Source: Spirochaetota bacterium | GTDB taxonomy: Bacteria; Spirochaetota; Spirochaetia; Treponematales; Breznakiellaceae | NCBI GenBank assembly: GCA_023406985.1 | Contig: JAEXTK010000253.1 | Span: forward strand, 1 to 50,841 | DNA: 50,841 bases | Direction: 5' to 3' | Shown: positions 8,089 through 16,859 of the stretch, piece after piece | How positions within the stretch are numbered: position 1 is the stretch's first letter | Layout: the number at the start of each line of letters is the position of its first letter | Translations under genes and position numbers: made by a program | The notes under the pieces: model-generated | What the model saw: only the letters and a program-made list of their open reading frames with translations | Database searches by the model: none | Told to the model about the DNA's origin: nothing

Positions 8089-8913
8089 GTGGCGGAATAC
8101 CGGATCGGAGACTTCTCGCTCATCACGCGGCTCAGCGTCAAGGCGCTCCGCTATTACGACGAGGAGGGCGTGCTCAAACCCTCCCGCGTGGACGGCGCGA
8201 CGGGATACCGCTATTACGACGACGCGGCGACCGATCGGGCCCGGGCCGTGCGCGCGCTGCGGGACCTCGATTTCTCGGTGGAGGAGATCGCCCGCATGCT
8301 GAGCACGGCGCGGGAGGACGCGGATATCGGCGCCGAGCTCAGCCGGAAGGCCGCGGAGCTCCGGGAGCTCGCGCGCTCCTACGGCAAGAAGGCGGCCGAG
8401 ATCGACCGGGCCCTGGAGCTCGCCGCGGCGAACCGGGAGGCCGAAGGGGGGCCGCCGTCCGCCATACTCCTCCGTACGGCGCCGGCGATCCGCGCCGCGG
8501 AGATCCGCTACCGCGGCCGCTACGGCGACGTCGGACGCCCGTTCGGCCTCCTCTACCGGGCTCTCGGTCGCCGCGCGCGGGGTCCGGCCTTCTGCCTCTA
8601 CCACGAGCTCGAGTATTCGGACGACGCCGAGATCTCCGCCTGCATGGAGATCGGCGGGGACCTCGATCCCGCGTCCCTCGCCGAGGCCGGGATCGCGGTG
8701 ATCGCGCTGCCCGCGGAAGTCGGCGTGGAGACCGTCCACGCGGGGCCGTACGCGCGCCTCGGCGCGGCCTACGGCCGCCTCCTCGGCTACGCGCGGGATA
8801 CGCGCCGCCGACCCGGGACGCCCATCCGGGAATTCTACGAGGTGGGGCCGGGCCTCATCCTCAGGGGAAATCCCGAGCGCTATAGGACCAGGATCTTCCT
8901 GCCCTTCGGATAG
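8089..8913 (+). CDS. MerR-family regulator with GyrI-like effector domain
   Basis: A 274-residue regulator. The N-terminal MerR winged helix is clear (YRIGDFSLITRLSVKALRYY, residues 3-22, then GYRYYDD), followed by a coiled-coil dimerisation helix (about 75-115) and a C-terminal GyrI-like or BltR-like small-molecule-binding domain. This is the layout of multidrug-sensing MerR activators such as BmrR and BltR. The start is GTG 8089; GTG 8071, in frame, lies inside the upstream hairpin. It follows the PEGA gene by 86 bp and converges on the adenylate cyclase gene. No drug pump is adjacent, so its target is unknown. Confidence 0.88.
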   Translation: MAEYRIGDFSLITRLSVKALRYYDEEGVLKPSRVDGATGYRYYDDAATDRARAVRALRDLDFSVEEIARMLSTAREDADIGAELSRKAAELRELARSYGKKAAEIDRALELAAANREAEGGPPSAILLRTAPAIRAAEIRYRGRYGDVGRPFGLLYRALGRRARGPAFCLYHELEYSDDAEISACMEIGGDLDPASLAEAGIAVIALPAEVGVETVHAGPYARLGAAYGRLLGYARDTRRRPGTPIREFYEVGPGLILRGNPERYRTRIFLPFG

Positions 8914-8961
8914 TGTCCCGAAGATTGGGGAAAAACGGGGCCGCGGAGAGGGGGCGCCGCG

Positions 8962-10986
8962 CTATTTCGGGTCGGCGTCCTTCTTGCCGGCTTCCGCGGG
9001 GCGCTCCGAGGACACGAGTTTCCACGTCTTGGTGGCCTCGTCGAAGACGTACCGGACGGTGCCCCGCGCGTAGCGGAGGGCCAGGTCCAGGCTCTTCACG
9101 AGGGCCTTCCGCTCCTCGGGCCGCAGCTCGCCGGGATCCACGACGGCGTCCTTGAAGGCGATGCCCGTGGGCTTGAGGTCGAGCCACTCGGGGATCTCCC
9201 GCTTGGCGAGCTCCCCGACGACCTTGTAGGTACGCACGGGCTGGGCGATCCCCTTGAGCTTGATGTCCCCCACGTAGGCGCATTCGATCTCGTGCTTGAT
9301 GAGGGAGTAGGTCTCGTGGCTGATGAGGATGGTGTCCGGTTCGGCCGACGTCTCCAGCCGCGAGGCGAGGTTGACGTTGCCGCCGATGATGGTGTAGTCC
9401 ATGCGGTTTTCCGACCCGAAGTTCCCGATCGTGCAGTAGCCGGAATTGACGCCGATGCGGATGTGGAGCGGGCTCTGGATGCCCTTGTCCAGCCACGCGG
9501 ACCGGAGTTCCTTCATCTTGACGAGCATCTCCATGGACATGCGCACCGCCCGGAGGGCGTGGTCGATATCGTTCGTGTATTCCGGATCGCCGAAGAACAC
9601 CATGATGGCGTCCCCGACGAACTTATCGATGGTCCCGCCCCACTTGAGGGCTATCTTCGCCATGTTGTCCAGGTAGTTGTTGAGCAGGGCCGAGAGGTCC
9701 TCCGCCTCCATGGATTCCGTGGTGGAGGTGAAGTTGACGACGTCGGAGAAGAATACGGTGAGGCGCCGCCTGTAGTGGGTGTTGATGTCGTCGCTCCGCA
9801 TCCCCCGGACGATGGCGTCGAAGAGCTGCGAGGGTAGGTACTTCTTCATGGACTGCATGAGGGACTCGATGGTGCTCGTCCGCTCCCGCACCGTGCCTTC
9901 CAGGTTCTCGTTCATCTCCTGGATGGTGGTGATCTTCTCCTTAAGCGCCCGGCGCATCTCGTCGAAGGCCCGGGAGAGCTTGCCGATCTCGTCCTTGAGG
10001 TCCACCGAGACCTCGAAGCCGAGGTCGCCTTCGGCGATCCGGTTCACGCCGAAGAGGAGGTGGTTCAGGGGCACGAGGATGCCGCGGGCGACCAGATAGA
10101 CCGACACCACCGAGAGGACCACCGCGATGAACGCGATGACGAGGAAGATGAAGAGGGCGTTGACGAAGGGCTGCATGTACGGATCCGCGGAATCCTGGAC
10201 GGCGAGGGCGGCCACCGGCTGGCCGCCGAGGTCCACGATGGAGCGGTACTCGGCCAAGGTGCCGCCGAACCACATGTTGATGGACTCGAGGGGCACCGCC
10301 GGATCGAATTTGTCGCCCGGTTCGAAGGCGGCGGTGGAGGCCACGGCCGCGCGCGCCACGAAGACCGCCGCGTCGATGTGGAGTTTCTTCTTGAGCTCCT
10401 CCACGAAGGCCCGGTTCCCGTTCAGGATGTACCGGACGATCACGCAGCCGACGATCCTGCCCTCCCGCCTGACCGGCTGGGCCGAGGTGATGGACAGGAT
10501 GTTTTTCCCCGACCGGACCATGACCAGCTCGGAACCCGTGCGGCCCGCGCCGGAGAGGGCCGCGGAGGCGAAGGGATTCTTGTCGGCCCCGACGAGCTCC
10601 TCCTCCCCCGCGGCGGGGGAATTCTCCATGGTCACGTCGGCGAGTACGCGGAGGTTTTCGTCCGTCACGAGGATCTGGTAGACCACCTCGCGCTCCACGG
10701 TGCCTTTGACGAATTCCGACAGCTTGTTGCGGATATCGAGGTCCACGAGCACCTGGAGGGCGCTGTCGGCGGCGAGGGTCTCGGCGAAGATCTCGGTACG
10801 CTCCTCCGCGGCGGCGTACAGGAGCTGCGCGATCTCCGCCTTCTCCCGCATGTTCCGCGTCGCCTGGGTCCGCGTCGCGTAGAAAAAGTAGAGCAGGGAG
10901 AAGAGGATGATCGCGAGGATCGATGCGGTGGTGACCAGGAGGAAGGAGGCCTGCATCCGGGTCCGGAGGGAATTACGTTCGATCAT
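8962..10986 (-). CDS. Membrane class III adenylate cyclase with HAMP domain
   Basis: A 674-residue receptor cyclase. Span 1 is at about residues 13-36, a Cache-like periplasmic sensor at about 37-270, span 2 at 275-298, HAMP at 298-350, then a short coiled coil and a class III catalytic domain at about 405-585. Metal-binding Asp residues sit in FFSDVVNFT and GDAIMVFFGDP. The adenine-selecting Lys (TIDKFVGD) and Asp (MDYTIIG) and the transition-state Asn/Arg (GNVNLASRLE) are all present, so ATP rather than GTP is the expected substrate. The C-terminal 85 residues are extra and charged. It overlaps ddl by ATGA and is the last gene of a coupled cluster whose first gene carries CNB domains. Confidence 0.9.
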   Translation of the reverse strand: MIERNSLRTRMQASFLLVTTASILAIILFSLLYFFYATRTQATRNMREKAEIAQLLYAAAEERTEIFAETLAADSALQVLVDLDIRNKLSEFVKGTVEREVVYQILVTDENLRVLADVTMENSPAAGEEELVGADKNPFASAALSGAGRTGSELVMVRSGKNILSITSAQPVRREGRIVGCVIVRYILNGNRAFVEELKKKLHIDAAVFVARAAVASTAAFEPGDKFDPAVPLESINMWFGGTLAEYRSIVDLGGQPVAALAVQDSADPYMQPFVNALFIFLVIAFIAVVLSVVSVYLVARGILVPLNHLLFGVNRIAEGDLGFEVSVDLKDEIGKLSRAFDEMRRALKEKITTIQEMNENLEGTVRERTSTIESLMQSMKKYLPSQLFDAIVRGMRSDDINTHYRRRLTVFFSDVVNFTSTTESMEAEDLSALLNNYLDNMAKIALKWGGTIDKFVGDAIMVFFGDPEYTNDIDHALRAVRMSMEMLVKMKELRSAWLDKGIQSPLHIRIGVNSGYCTIGNFGSENRMDYTIIGGNVNLASRLETSAEPDTILISHETYSLIKHEIECAYVGDIKLKGIAQPVRTYKVVGELAKREIPEWLDLKPTGIAFKDAVVDPGELRPEERKALVKSLDLALRYARGTVRYVFDEATKTWKLVSSERPAEAGKKDADPK

Positions 10987-12071
10987 GGCGTGCGCTCCAG
11001 TGCGTATTCTACGAGTTCGCCGATGAGGGTGCGGAGGTCGACTCCCGCCGCCGCCCATATCTTGCTGAACACGCTGGTTCGGCCGAAGCCGGGGACCGTG
11101 TTGGATTCGTTGAAGTACAGGCGGCCGTCGGCCACGAAGAAATCGAGGCGCGACATGCCGCGGAGGCCGAGGAGGCGATAGACGCGCAGCGCCGTCTCCC
11201 GCAGTTCCCGCTCCACGGAGGGGTCGAGGACGGCGGGAATGGTATCCTCCACCGCGTCGCTCCCGTACTTGGCCGCGTAGTCGAGGAAGTTGGAGCCGCC
11301 GCCGAACTCCACGATGGCGCTCAGGCGGGGAGCCTCGTTGCCGATGATCCCGATCCCGTACTCGCGGCCGACCAAGGCCTTTTCCAAAAGGAGGCGGTCG
11401 CCGTACCGGAAGGCCGTTTCGGCGGCGGCGAGGAGCTCCTGCCGGTCTTGAGCCTTGGAGATGCCGACGGAGGAGCCGAGGCAGGGCGGCTTCACGAAGA
11501 TCGGGTAGCCGAGTTCCTCCTCGGCCCGCTGGACGCGGGCGTCCCGTCCGTCCCGCCACTGGTCCCGGTGGTACACGAGGAACTTCGTCACCGGTATGCC
11601 CGAGGCGGCGCAGATGGCCTTGTTCACGGCCTTGTCGTTCCCGATCACGGAGCCGGAGACTCCGCAGCCTACGTACGGGACGCGGAGGGTCTCCAAGAAA
11701 CCCTGGAAGAGGGCGTCCTCTCCGCCCTGGCCGTGGAACACCGGAAACGCCACGCCGATCTCCCGGGACGCGAGGAGGCTCAAGGCTTCCTCGCCGTCCG
11801 CGGGGAGGGTGGAGAGCACCCACTCGGAGAAATCCTCGGCGGGATCGTCGCCCGCTCCGAATATCGTGCCGCTCGCGTGCGAGAGCGCGTGGGTGAGCTT
11901 GGCCGCCGCCACGTCCCGCCCCGCGAGCGCTCCGTCGGGATCGACGTAGAGGGACAGGACGCGGAACCGCTCGCGATCGACGTGGGAGAGGAGATAGAGG
12001 GCGGACTTGACGGATAGGTCGTGTTCCGCGGCCTTGCCGCCGAAGGCGAAGGCGAGGGTCGTCCGCCTCAC
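10983..12071 (-). CDS. ddl: D-alanine-D-alanine ligase family protein
   Basis: A 362-residue ATP-grasp enzyme. The N-terminal motif AFGGKAAEHDLSVKSA matches the Ddl GG-x-S-x-EHx(V/I)S pattern. HGQGGEDALFQGFLE matches the central HGxxGEDGxxQG motif. ATP-binding FVKPPCLGSSVGISK and the C-terminal metal and product motif RLDFFV...LYFNESNTVPGF are present. It joins two D-amino acids for peptidoglycan precursors in the cytoplasm. The start is GTG 12071, overlapping the MFS stop (GTGA). Its location between a sensor transporter and an adenylate cyclase, and near a PLP racemase, is unusual. A housekeeping ddl may exist elsewhere, so it could be a specialised D-amino-acid ligase. Confidence 0.88.
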   Translation of the reverse strand: MRRTTLAFAFGGKAAEHDLSVKSALYLLSHVDRERFRVLSLYVDPDGALAGRDVAAAKLTHALSHASGTIFGAGDDPAEDFSEWVLSTLPADGEEALSLLASREIGVAFPVFHGQGGEDALFQGFLETLRVPYVGCGVSGSVIGNDKAVNKAICAASGIPVTKFLVYHRDQWRDGRDARVQRAEEELGYPIFVKPPCLGSSVGISKAQDRQELLAAAETAFRYGDRLLLEKALVGREYGIGIIGNEAPRLSAIVEFGGGSNFLDYAAKYGSDAVEDTIPAVLDPSVERELRETALRVYRLLGLRGMSRLDFFVADGRLYFNESNTVPGFGRTSVFSKIWAAAGVDLRTLIGELVEYALERTP

Positions 12072-14497
12072 CGGCTCCCTCCCGTGCGCATGTTGGTCGC
12101 CATGACCGCGAAGAGGACGGCCGCCGCCACGGTGATGGCGCCGATCACGCCGAGGCTGCCGGAGTAGCCCAGGAACGCCACGAGGGCGCCGGCCAGGAGG
12201 GGCACGACCACGGACGCGATCTTCTCGAAGGTGGCGTAGAGCCCGAGCAGTTTCGCCTCGCCGAGCTCGGCGGCCTCGGGCGCGGAGGTGAGGAAGGATT
12301 CCTCCGAGGCGTCGATCATCATGCCGCCGAACCCCATGCCGAGCAGCACGAAGACGAGCAGGACGTACGATCCCTCCAGGCCGAAGAAGGATTCCGCGAC
12401 GGCGAAGAGCACCAGGGAGAGGCCGGTGACGAGGTTCCCGATGATGATGATGCGCTTCTCGTTCCGCGTCCGGTCCGCGAGGCGCGACACGAGGGGCGTC
12501 GCGAGGCTGATGAGGCCGTAGACCGTCAGGATGCGTCCGATGTTCGCCGCCGAGATGCCGGAGTTGCCCATGTAGAGGGGCAGTATGTACTGGAAGGTGC
12601 CCACGTAGGCCAGGGAGAAGGGAATGCCGGAGAACAGGAGGTTGGCGAGGAGGCTCCGGTTGCGGAAGAGGAGGAGGATATCCTCCAGGCGCAGGCCGAG
12701 CCGCGCGGTCTCCCGCGTCCGCGCCGGGCTCTTCTCCACGAAGAAGGCGACGAAGACCAGGAGGAGGGCGGCCGCCCCCGCCGCGGTGAGGACGCCGAAC
12801 CGGTAGCCGAGGCGGTTCACGATGACGCCGCCGATGGAGATGGCGCAGATGGTGGCGGCCGCGAAGCCCGCCGACCAAAAGCCGAAGCCCGTGGAGCGGT
12901 TGTCTTCCGTGGTGGAGGCCACGGCGAGGTTCGATCCGTTGATCACGATGCCGCCGTACCCGAGGCCGGCCACGAACCGCGCGGCGATGAGGGCGATCAT
13001 GCCGGGCGCGAAGGCGGTGGCCAGGGTGCCCCCCAGGAAGAGGCTGCCGGAGAGGAAGAAGAGTGACCGGACGGAAAGGCGCGTGGAGAGGGCGCCCACG
13101 AGGGGGATGAACAGGGTGACGCCGAGCATGTAGGACGTGATGGGGAGCCCGATCGCCGACTCGCGGGAGAGGCCGAAGAGGGCGGACGCGTCCGTCCCGA
13201 GGATCGTCTCGATGTAGGCGGGCAGGAAGGAGAGGGGGATGAGGGCCGCGAAGAAGAACACGAACGAGACCATCCGGATGACGTGGAGCGATCGGTCGGA
13301 CCGATCGGTCGCGGCGGCGGGACCCGCGCCGCGGACGAAGACGGACAGCATCCCGGCCAGCTCGAAGCCGAGGACGAGGGATACCGCGAGGATGGTGAGT
13401 ATGTCGAAGAGGGCGTCCCGGAGGAGGCCGGCGATGAAGGACCGGTTGACCTCAACGGTGAGGAAGGCCGGCGCCGCGGCCGCCGAAGAGAGGGGCCGCA
13501 TCCGGCCGGACGTCGCCCGCTCCCTGAGCGCGGGCGGGGCCGGTTCGGTCGCGCCCAGGACGCTGTACGTGCCTCCGGGCGCCGCCGCGTAGAGGAGGCG
13601 TCCGCTCGGATCGGTTACGTAGAGGCCCTCGGCTTCCCGGGTGCGGAGCCGGTACCGCTCCAGCAGGCTCTCCGCCCCCCTGAGGCGATCCGCGCTCACG
13701 CCGTAATCGAGCGCCCGGCCCAGGTCCTGGGCCACGATGCCCGCGACGATTTCCACGTTGTCCTCGAAAAGCTCCTCGTAGCTCCGCTCGAAGAACCGGT
13801 TGTTGAGCAGCGCGTAGGTTCCCTGCGCGACGAGGAGCGCCGCGCCGATGGCCACCGTGTTGCGGACCGACGTCCGGAGCTTCAGCATCCCGCGGCTTTC
13901 CGCCGCGCGGAATCCCCATAGGGCGAGCAGGAGGAGCAGGGACGAGGCGATGAAGATCGGCAGGATGAGGCGGACGTTCACCCAGACGAGGGAGACGATG
14001 CGGTCCGCGACGATCCGTTCCTCGAACCGGAGGTACGCGCCGCCGACCTGGACGGCGGCGTCGTACCGCACGGGGGCCGCCACGAAGGTGGATCGCTTGA
14101 GGCGCACCGAGACGATTTCCGCGTCTTCTTTGCCGCGCGGCGCGGGGAATTCCCGGGGGATGCCCTCGGCGAGGGCCTGGCCCACGGCGGCCGGGTCGGT
14201 GGAGTACAGGATCTTGCCGTCGACGCCGGCGATGTAGAGGTCGGCGATGTTCGGGTCCTGGGCCGTCACGCTCTCGAACATCTTCGCCGTGCCGCCGATG
14301 AGGTGGAGGGGCTTGCCGAAGTCCACGTCCCGCTCCGTCTGCCGTTTCAGCTCTCCCACGAGGAGTCCGTACTTGGAGAGCAGGGACTGGCGGTAGGTTT
14401 CCTCGTAGGCGGAGATGCCGAGGGCCGCGCCGAGCGCGAGGGAGAGGAAGAGGATGATCATCCCGCCCGCGACGAGTTCCTTGGGCACGTTCTTCAT
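12068..14497 (-). CDS. Two-sensor-domain fusion to a major facilitator transporter
   Basis: An 809-residue membrane protein. Span 1 is near residues 8-28, followed by an extracytoplasmic Cache-like domain to about 165 (IADLYIAGVDGKILYSTD). Spans near 168-190 and 205-225 come next, then a second Cache-like domain (about 226-350, with AEGLYVTDPSGRLLYAA) and another span. The remaining roughly 410 residues form a 12-span MFS permease, with MFS-type loops such as RFVAGLGYGG and SRLADRTRNEKR. Sensor domains fused to MFS permeases are uncommon. The protein overlaps its neighbours by ATGA and GTGA and follows a periplasmic binding protein, so it may be a ligand-regulated exporter or transceptor. Substrate unknown. 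Confidence 0.75.
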   Translation of the reverse strand: MKNVPKELVAGGMIILFLSLALGAALGISAYEETYRQSLLSKYGLLVGELKRQTERDVDFGKPLHLIGGTAKMFESVTAQDPNIADLYIAGVDGKILYSTDPAAVGQALAEGIPREFPAPRGKEDAEIVSVRLKRSTFVAAPVRYDAAVQVGGAYLRFEERIVADRIVSLVWVNVRLILPIFIASSLLLLLALWGFRAAESRGMLKLRTSVRNTVAIGAALLVAQGTYALLNNRFFERSYEELFEDNVEIVAGIVAQDLGRALDYGVSADRLRGAESLLERYRLRTREAEGLYVTDPSGRLLYAAAPGGTYSVLGATEPAPPALRERATSGRMRPLSSAAAAPAFLTVEVNRSFIAGLLRDALFDILTILAVSLVLGFELAGMLSVFVRGAGPAAATDRSDRSLHVIRMVSFVFFFAALIPLSFLPAYIETILGTDASALFGLSRESAIGLPITSYMLGVTLFIPLVGALSTRLSVRSLFFLSGSLFLGGTLATAFAPGMIALIAARFVAGLGYGGIVINGSNLAVASTTEDNRSTGFGFWSAGFAAATICAISIGGVIVNRLGYRFGVLTAAGAAALLLVFVAFFVEKSPARTRETARLGLRLEDILLLFRNRSLLANLLFSGIPFSLAYVGTFQYILPLYMGNSGISAANIGRILTVYGLISLATPLVSRLADRTRNEKRIIIIGNLVTGLSLVLFAVAESFFGLEGSYVLLVFVLLGMGFGGMMIDASEESFLTSAPEAAELGEAKLLGLYATFEKIASVVVPLLAGALVAFLGYSGSLGVIGAITVAAAVLFAVMATNMRTGGSR

Positions 14498-15786
14498 TCC
14501 GCGGACTCCTTGCCGAGATACACGTCGTCGGCGCTCGCGATGATGTCGATGGGGACGTCGTATCCGATGGTCCGGGCGGTTTCCAGGTTGATCGCGATAT
14601 GGGGGACGTGCTCGTACTTCTGCGGCAGCTCGCGCGGCGACTGGCCCCGGAAGATGGCCACCATCTTCTTGGAGTTGAAGATGCCCTTGGCCACGAGGTT
14701 GCTGTCGGATTCCCCGAGGAGGATGCCGTCGCGGACGAAGTTCTTTCCTTCCATGATGAAGGAGGGAGTCTTGTGCTTCTTGAGCACCGCGACGACGTCC
14801 TGAAGGCTCGACTCCGAGAGCCCGGCCTGGACCGCGAGGTAGACGGCGTCCACCTGGGGACAGAGGGCGTCGAGGGCGCGGACGTACCGGCGCTCGGCCG
14901 CGAGCCACGCGGCCTCGTCGTCCTCGTTCTCGGGATCGGGCAGGACGTTCGTGCTCGCCACCACGGTGAAGCCTTCCTCCCGCGCGACCCGCTGCACGTC
15001 CTCCACGGCCCCGTAGCTCCGCCCGATCTCGCTGTTCTCGTAGAGGATGCCGAGCCGTTTGAACTTGATGACGCTGGAGAAGAGGCGGACCTGCCGGAGA
15101 TCCTGGTCCGGATCCACCGCCCCGGTGAGGTACCCCTTGCCCGAATCCTCCAGGGAGGCGAGGATGCCGGAGCCCACGGGGTCGGAGATGGAATCCACCA
15201 TGACGGGTATGTGGAACTCGGTCGGCTTCGCGAGGATGGCGCTGACCTGGGTGCCGAGCGCGATGATCAAGTCGATGTCGGCTCCCTTCGCGGTCAGGTC
15301 CTTGAACTCGCGGCCGCGGGCGTTCTCGTCGTTCCATTTCAGGTCGAAGAAGGCCGCTTCGGGGAATTCGATGAAATCGCTGTAGGCGTACTTGGACAGT
15401 TCGGCCAGGATGTTGCGGACCGTCTTCCCGTCCTCGTAGGCCGCGTACCCCGCGAATCCGCTCCGGAGGGGCGGCACGTCGGCGATCCAGCCGATGGTCT
15501 GGAGTCCCTTCAGCATGCCCTCGAATACGTCGGCGTAGGAGAAGTAGTCGCCGCTCTGCATCACCGCGATCCGGAACCGCCGGCCGTCCGCCCGTTTGAA
15601 GGGCGTGTAGTCGCCTTCGTCCTCGGTGCCGACCGCCTTGTCCATGGCGACGTACGCGCGGTACGCCTCGGAAGCGGGGCCTGCGGCCCCGTCGGCGACG
15701 TTGGCGCCCGCGGGGCAACCCAGGAAAAAGAAAGCCGCCGCCGCGCAGGCGGCCGCCCGTACACCGTCCATGACCTTTATAGACAT
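14494..15786 (-). CDS. ABC-type substrate-binding protein (ABC_sub_bind/TrpX-like)
   Basis: A 430-residue exported protein with a hydrophobic N-terminus ending FFFLGCPAG; Cys24 may be lipidated under the relaxed spirochaete lipobox. The body matches the ABC_sub_bind family: FRIAVMQSGDYFSYADVFEGM, DLIIALGTQVSAI, IPVMVDSISDPVGSG, KRLGILYENSE and a late INLETARTIGYDVP. Relatives bind tryptophan, tyrosine or other aromatic amino acids, but specificity cannot be read here. No cognate ABC permease or ATPase is adjacent, so it may instead present ligand to the next gene's sensor-MFS fusion. Start 15786 has GGGAGG seven bases upstream and overlaps the racemase gene by 10 bases. Confidence 0.8.
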   Translation of the reverse strand: MSIKVMDGVRAAACAAAAFFFLGCPAGANVADGAAGPASEAYRAYVAMDKAVGTEDEGDYTPFKRADGRRFRIAVMQSGDYFSYADVFEGMLKGLQTIGWIADVPPLRSGFAGYAAYEDGKTVRNILAELSKYAYSDFIEFPEAAFFDLKWNDENARGREFKDLTAKGADIDLIIALGTQVSAILAKPTEFHIPVMVDSISDPVGSGILASLEDSGKGYLTGAVDPDQDLRQVRLFSSVIKFKRLGILYENSEIGRSYGAVEDVQRVAREEGFTVVASTNVLPDPENEDDEAAWLAAERRYVRALDALCPQVDAVYLAVQAGLSESSLQDVVAVLKKHKTPSFIMEGKNFVRDGILLGESDSNLVAKGIFNSKKMVAIFRGQSPRELPQKYEHVPHIAINLETARTIGYDVPIDIIASADDVYLGKESAE

Positions 15787-16859
15787 TCCGCTTCCTCCCG
15801 TCGGTCTCCGGCGTCCCAGATCATCGTCTTCTCCACGTACGGCGATAGGATGGCCTGGGCCGCGCTGTTATAATTGGTTCGAAAATCGAGGTGATCGCCC
15901 ACGCGCACGCTCCGGTCGCAGTCGGTGATGTCCAGGACCGAATAGTCGTGGGTGGCGCCGGAGAAGAACGCGCCGGGCAGGAGGGGCGCGAGGCTCCGGC
16001 TCGGGGCCGCGAGCTCGCCGAAGTTCAAGACCGCCCGCCTGCGGACGCCGCGGCCCAAGGGGCCCGTCTTGTGCCCGAAGGCGTTGAAGCCTTGGCCCGC
16101 TTCCCCGTCCACGAGCTTCTCCTTGACCTCGATGACTTCGCCGGTCAGCACCAGGGCATCGTCGTGGAGGCCGCAGATCCGCTTGCCCAACGACATGTTG
16201 TACCCGAAGTACAAGGCTTCCCCGATGCGGATCTGATCGACGGAGTCCAGCTCCCCGGCCTCCAAGAGCTCGTAGACGGTCGTGCCGCCCACGCTCACCG
16301 TGTATTCCGCCAATCCGGCGGCCGACGCCGCGGCGTCGCACGCTTCCCTGAAGCGGCGGATGTCCTCGGCGCTCGGCACGAAGCCCCGCAGGCAGCCGTA
16401 GTTGGCCGCGAAACCGACGATGCGCGGACCCCGCCGGATGCGGCGGGCGGCCGACAGGAAGCCGGCCAGGTCTTCGGGGAGGACGCCCTCTCGGAGATCG
16501 CCCGCCTCTACGTTCACGTAGACGCCCACCTCCCGGCCCCGCCGGGTCTCCCGGAGCGCCGAGAGGAGGGGGATCTCGGAGAGGAAGACGTAGTCGCAAT
16601 GGTCCAGCCCGAGCGCGATGTCGTCCAGCGAAGTCCGGAGGAGCATCCTGCGCACGTTGTAGGGCAGGTTGGCCAGGTTCACGAGGTTCGATTCCGCGAT
16701 GAGGTGCGCCCCCGCGTCGATGATGGGTTTGACGATGTCGAGGTTGGTGAGGCAGAGCTTCGCCACCGTCGCGAGCTCGATCCCTCGCTCGTCGCAGAGC
16801 GCGCGTATCCTATCGAAATTTTCCGTTATCTTATTGAGATTGACGCTCAACCGGAGCAT
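15777..16859 (-). CDS. PLP-dependent amino-acid racemase, ornithine racemase-like
   Basis: A 360-residue fold-type III PLP enzyme (alanine racemase N-terminal barrel). TVAKLCLTN places the likely PLP lysine at Lys34. MLLRTSLDDI, VYVNVEAGDLREG, VSVGGTTVYELLEAGELDSVDQIRIGEAL and the C-terminal GQGFNAFGHKTGPLGRGVRRRAVL block resemble ornithine racemase (Orr) and YhfX-type racemases rather than Alr. It would interconvert L- and D-forms of a basic or other amino acid in the cytoplasm. It overlaps the CNB-transporter gene by 29 bases and the binding-protein gene by 10. With Ddl three genes downstream, production and ligation of a D-amino acid is a plausible shared role. Substrate unproven. Confidence 0.75.
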   Translation of the reverse strand: MLRLSVNLNKITENFDRIRALCDERGIELATVAKLCLTNLDIVKPIIDAGAHLIAESNLVNLANLPYNVRRMLLRTSLDDIALGLDHCDYVFLSEIPLLSALRETRRGREVGVYVNVEAGDLREGVLPEDLAGFLSAARRIRRGPRIVGFAANYGCLRGFVPSAEDIRRFREACDAAASAAGLAEYTVSVGGTTVYELLEAGELDSVDQIRIGEALYFGYNMSLGKRICGLHDDALVLTGEVIEVKEKLVDGEAGQGFNAFGHKTGPLGRGVRRRAVLNFGELAAPSRSLAPLLPGAFFSGATHDYSVLDITDCDRSVRVGDHLDFRTNYNSAAQAILSPYVEKTMIWDAGDRREEAECL

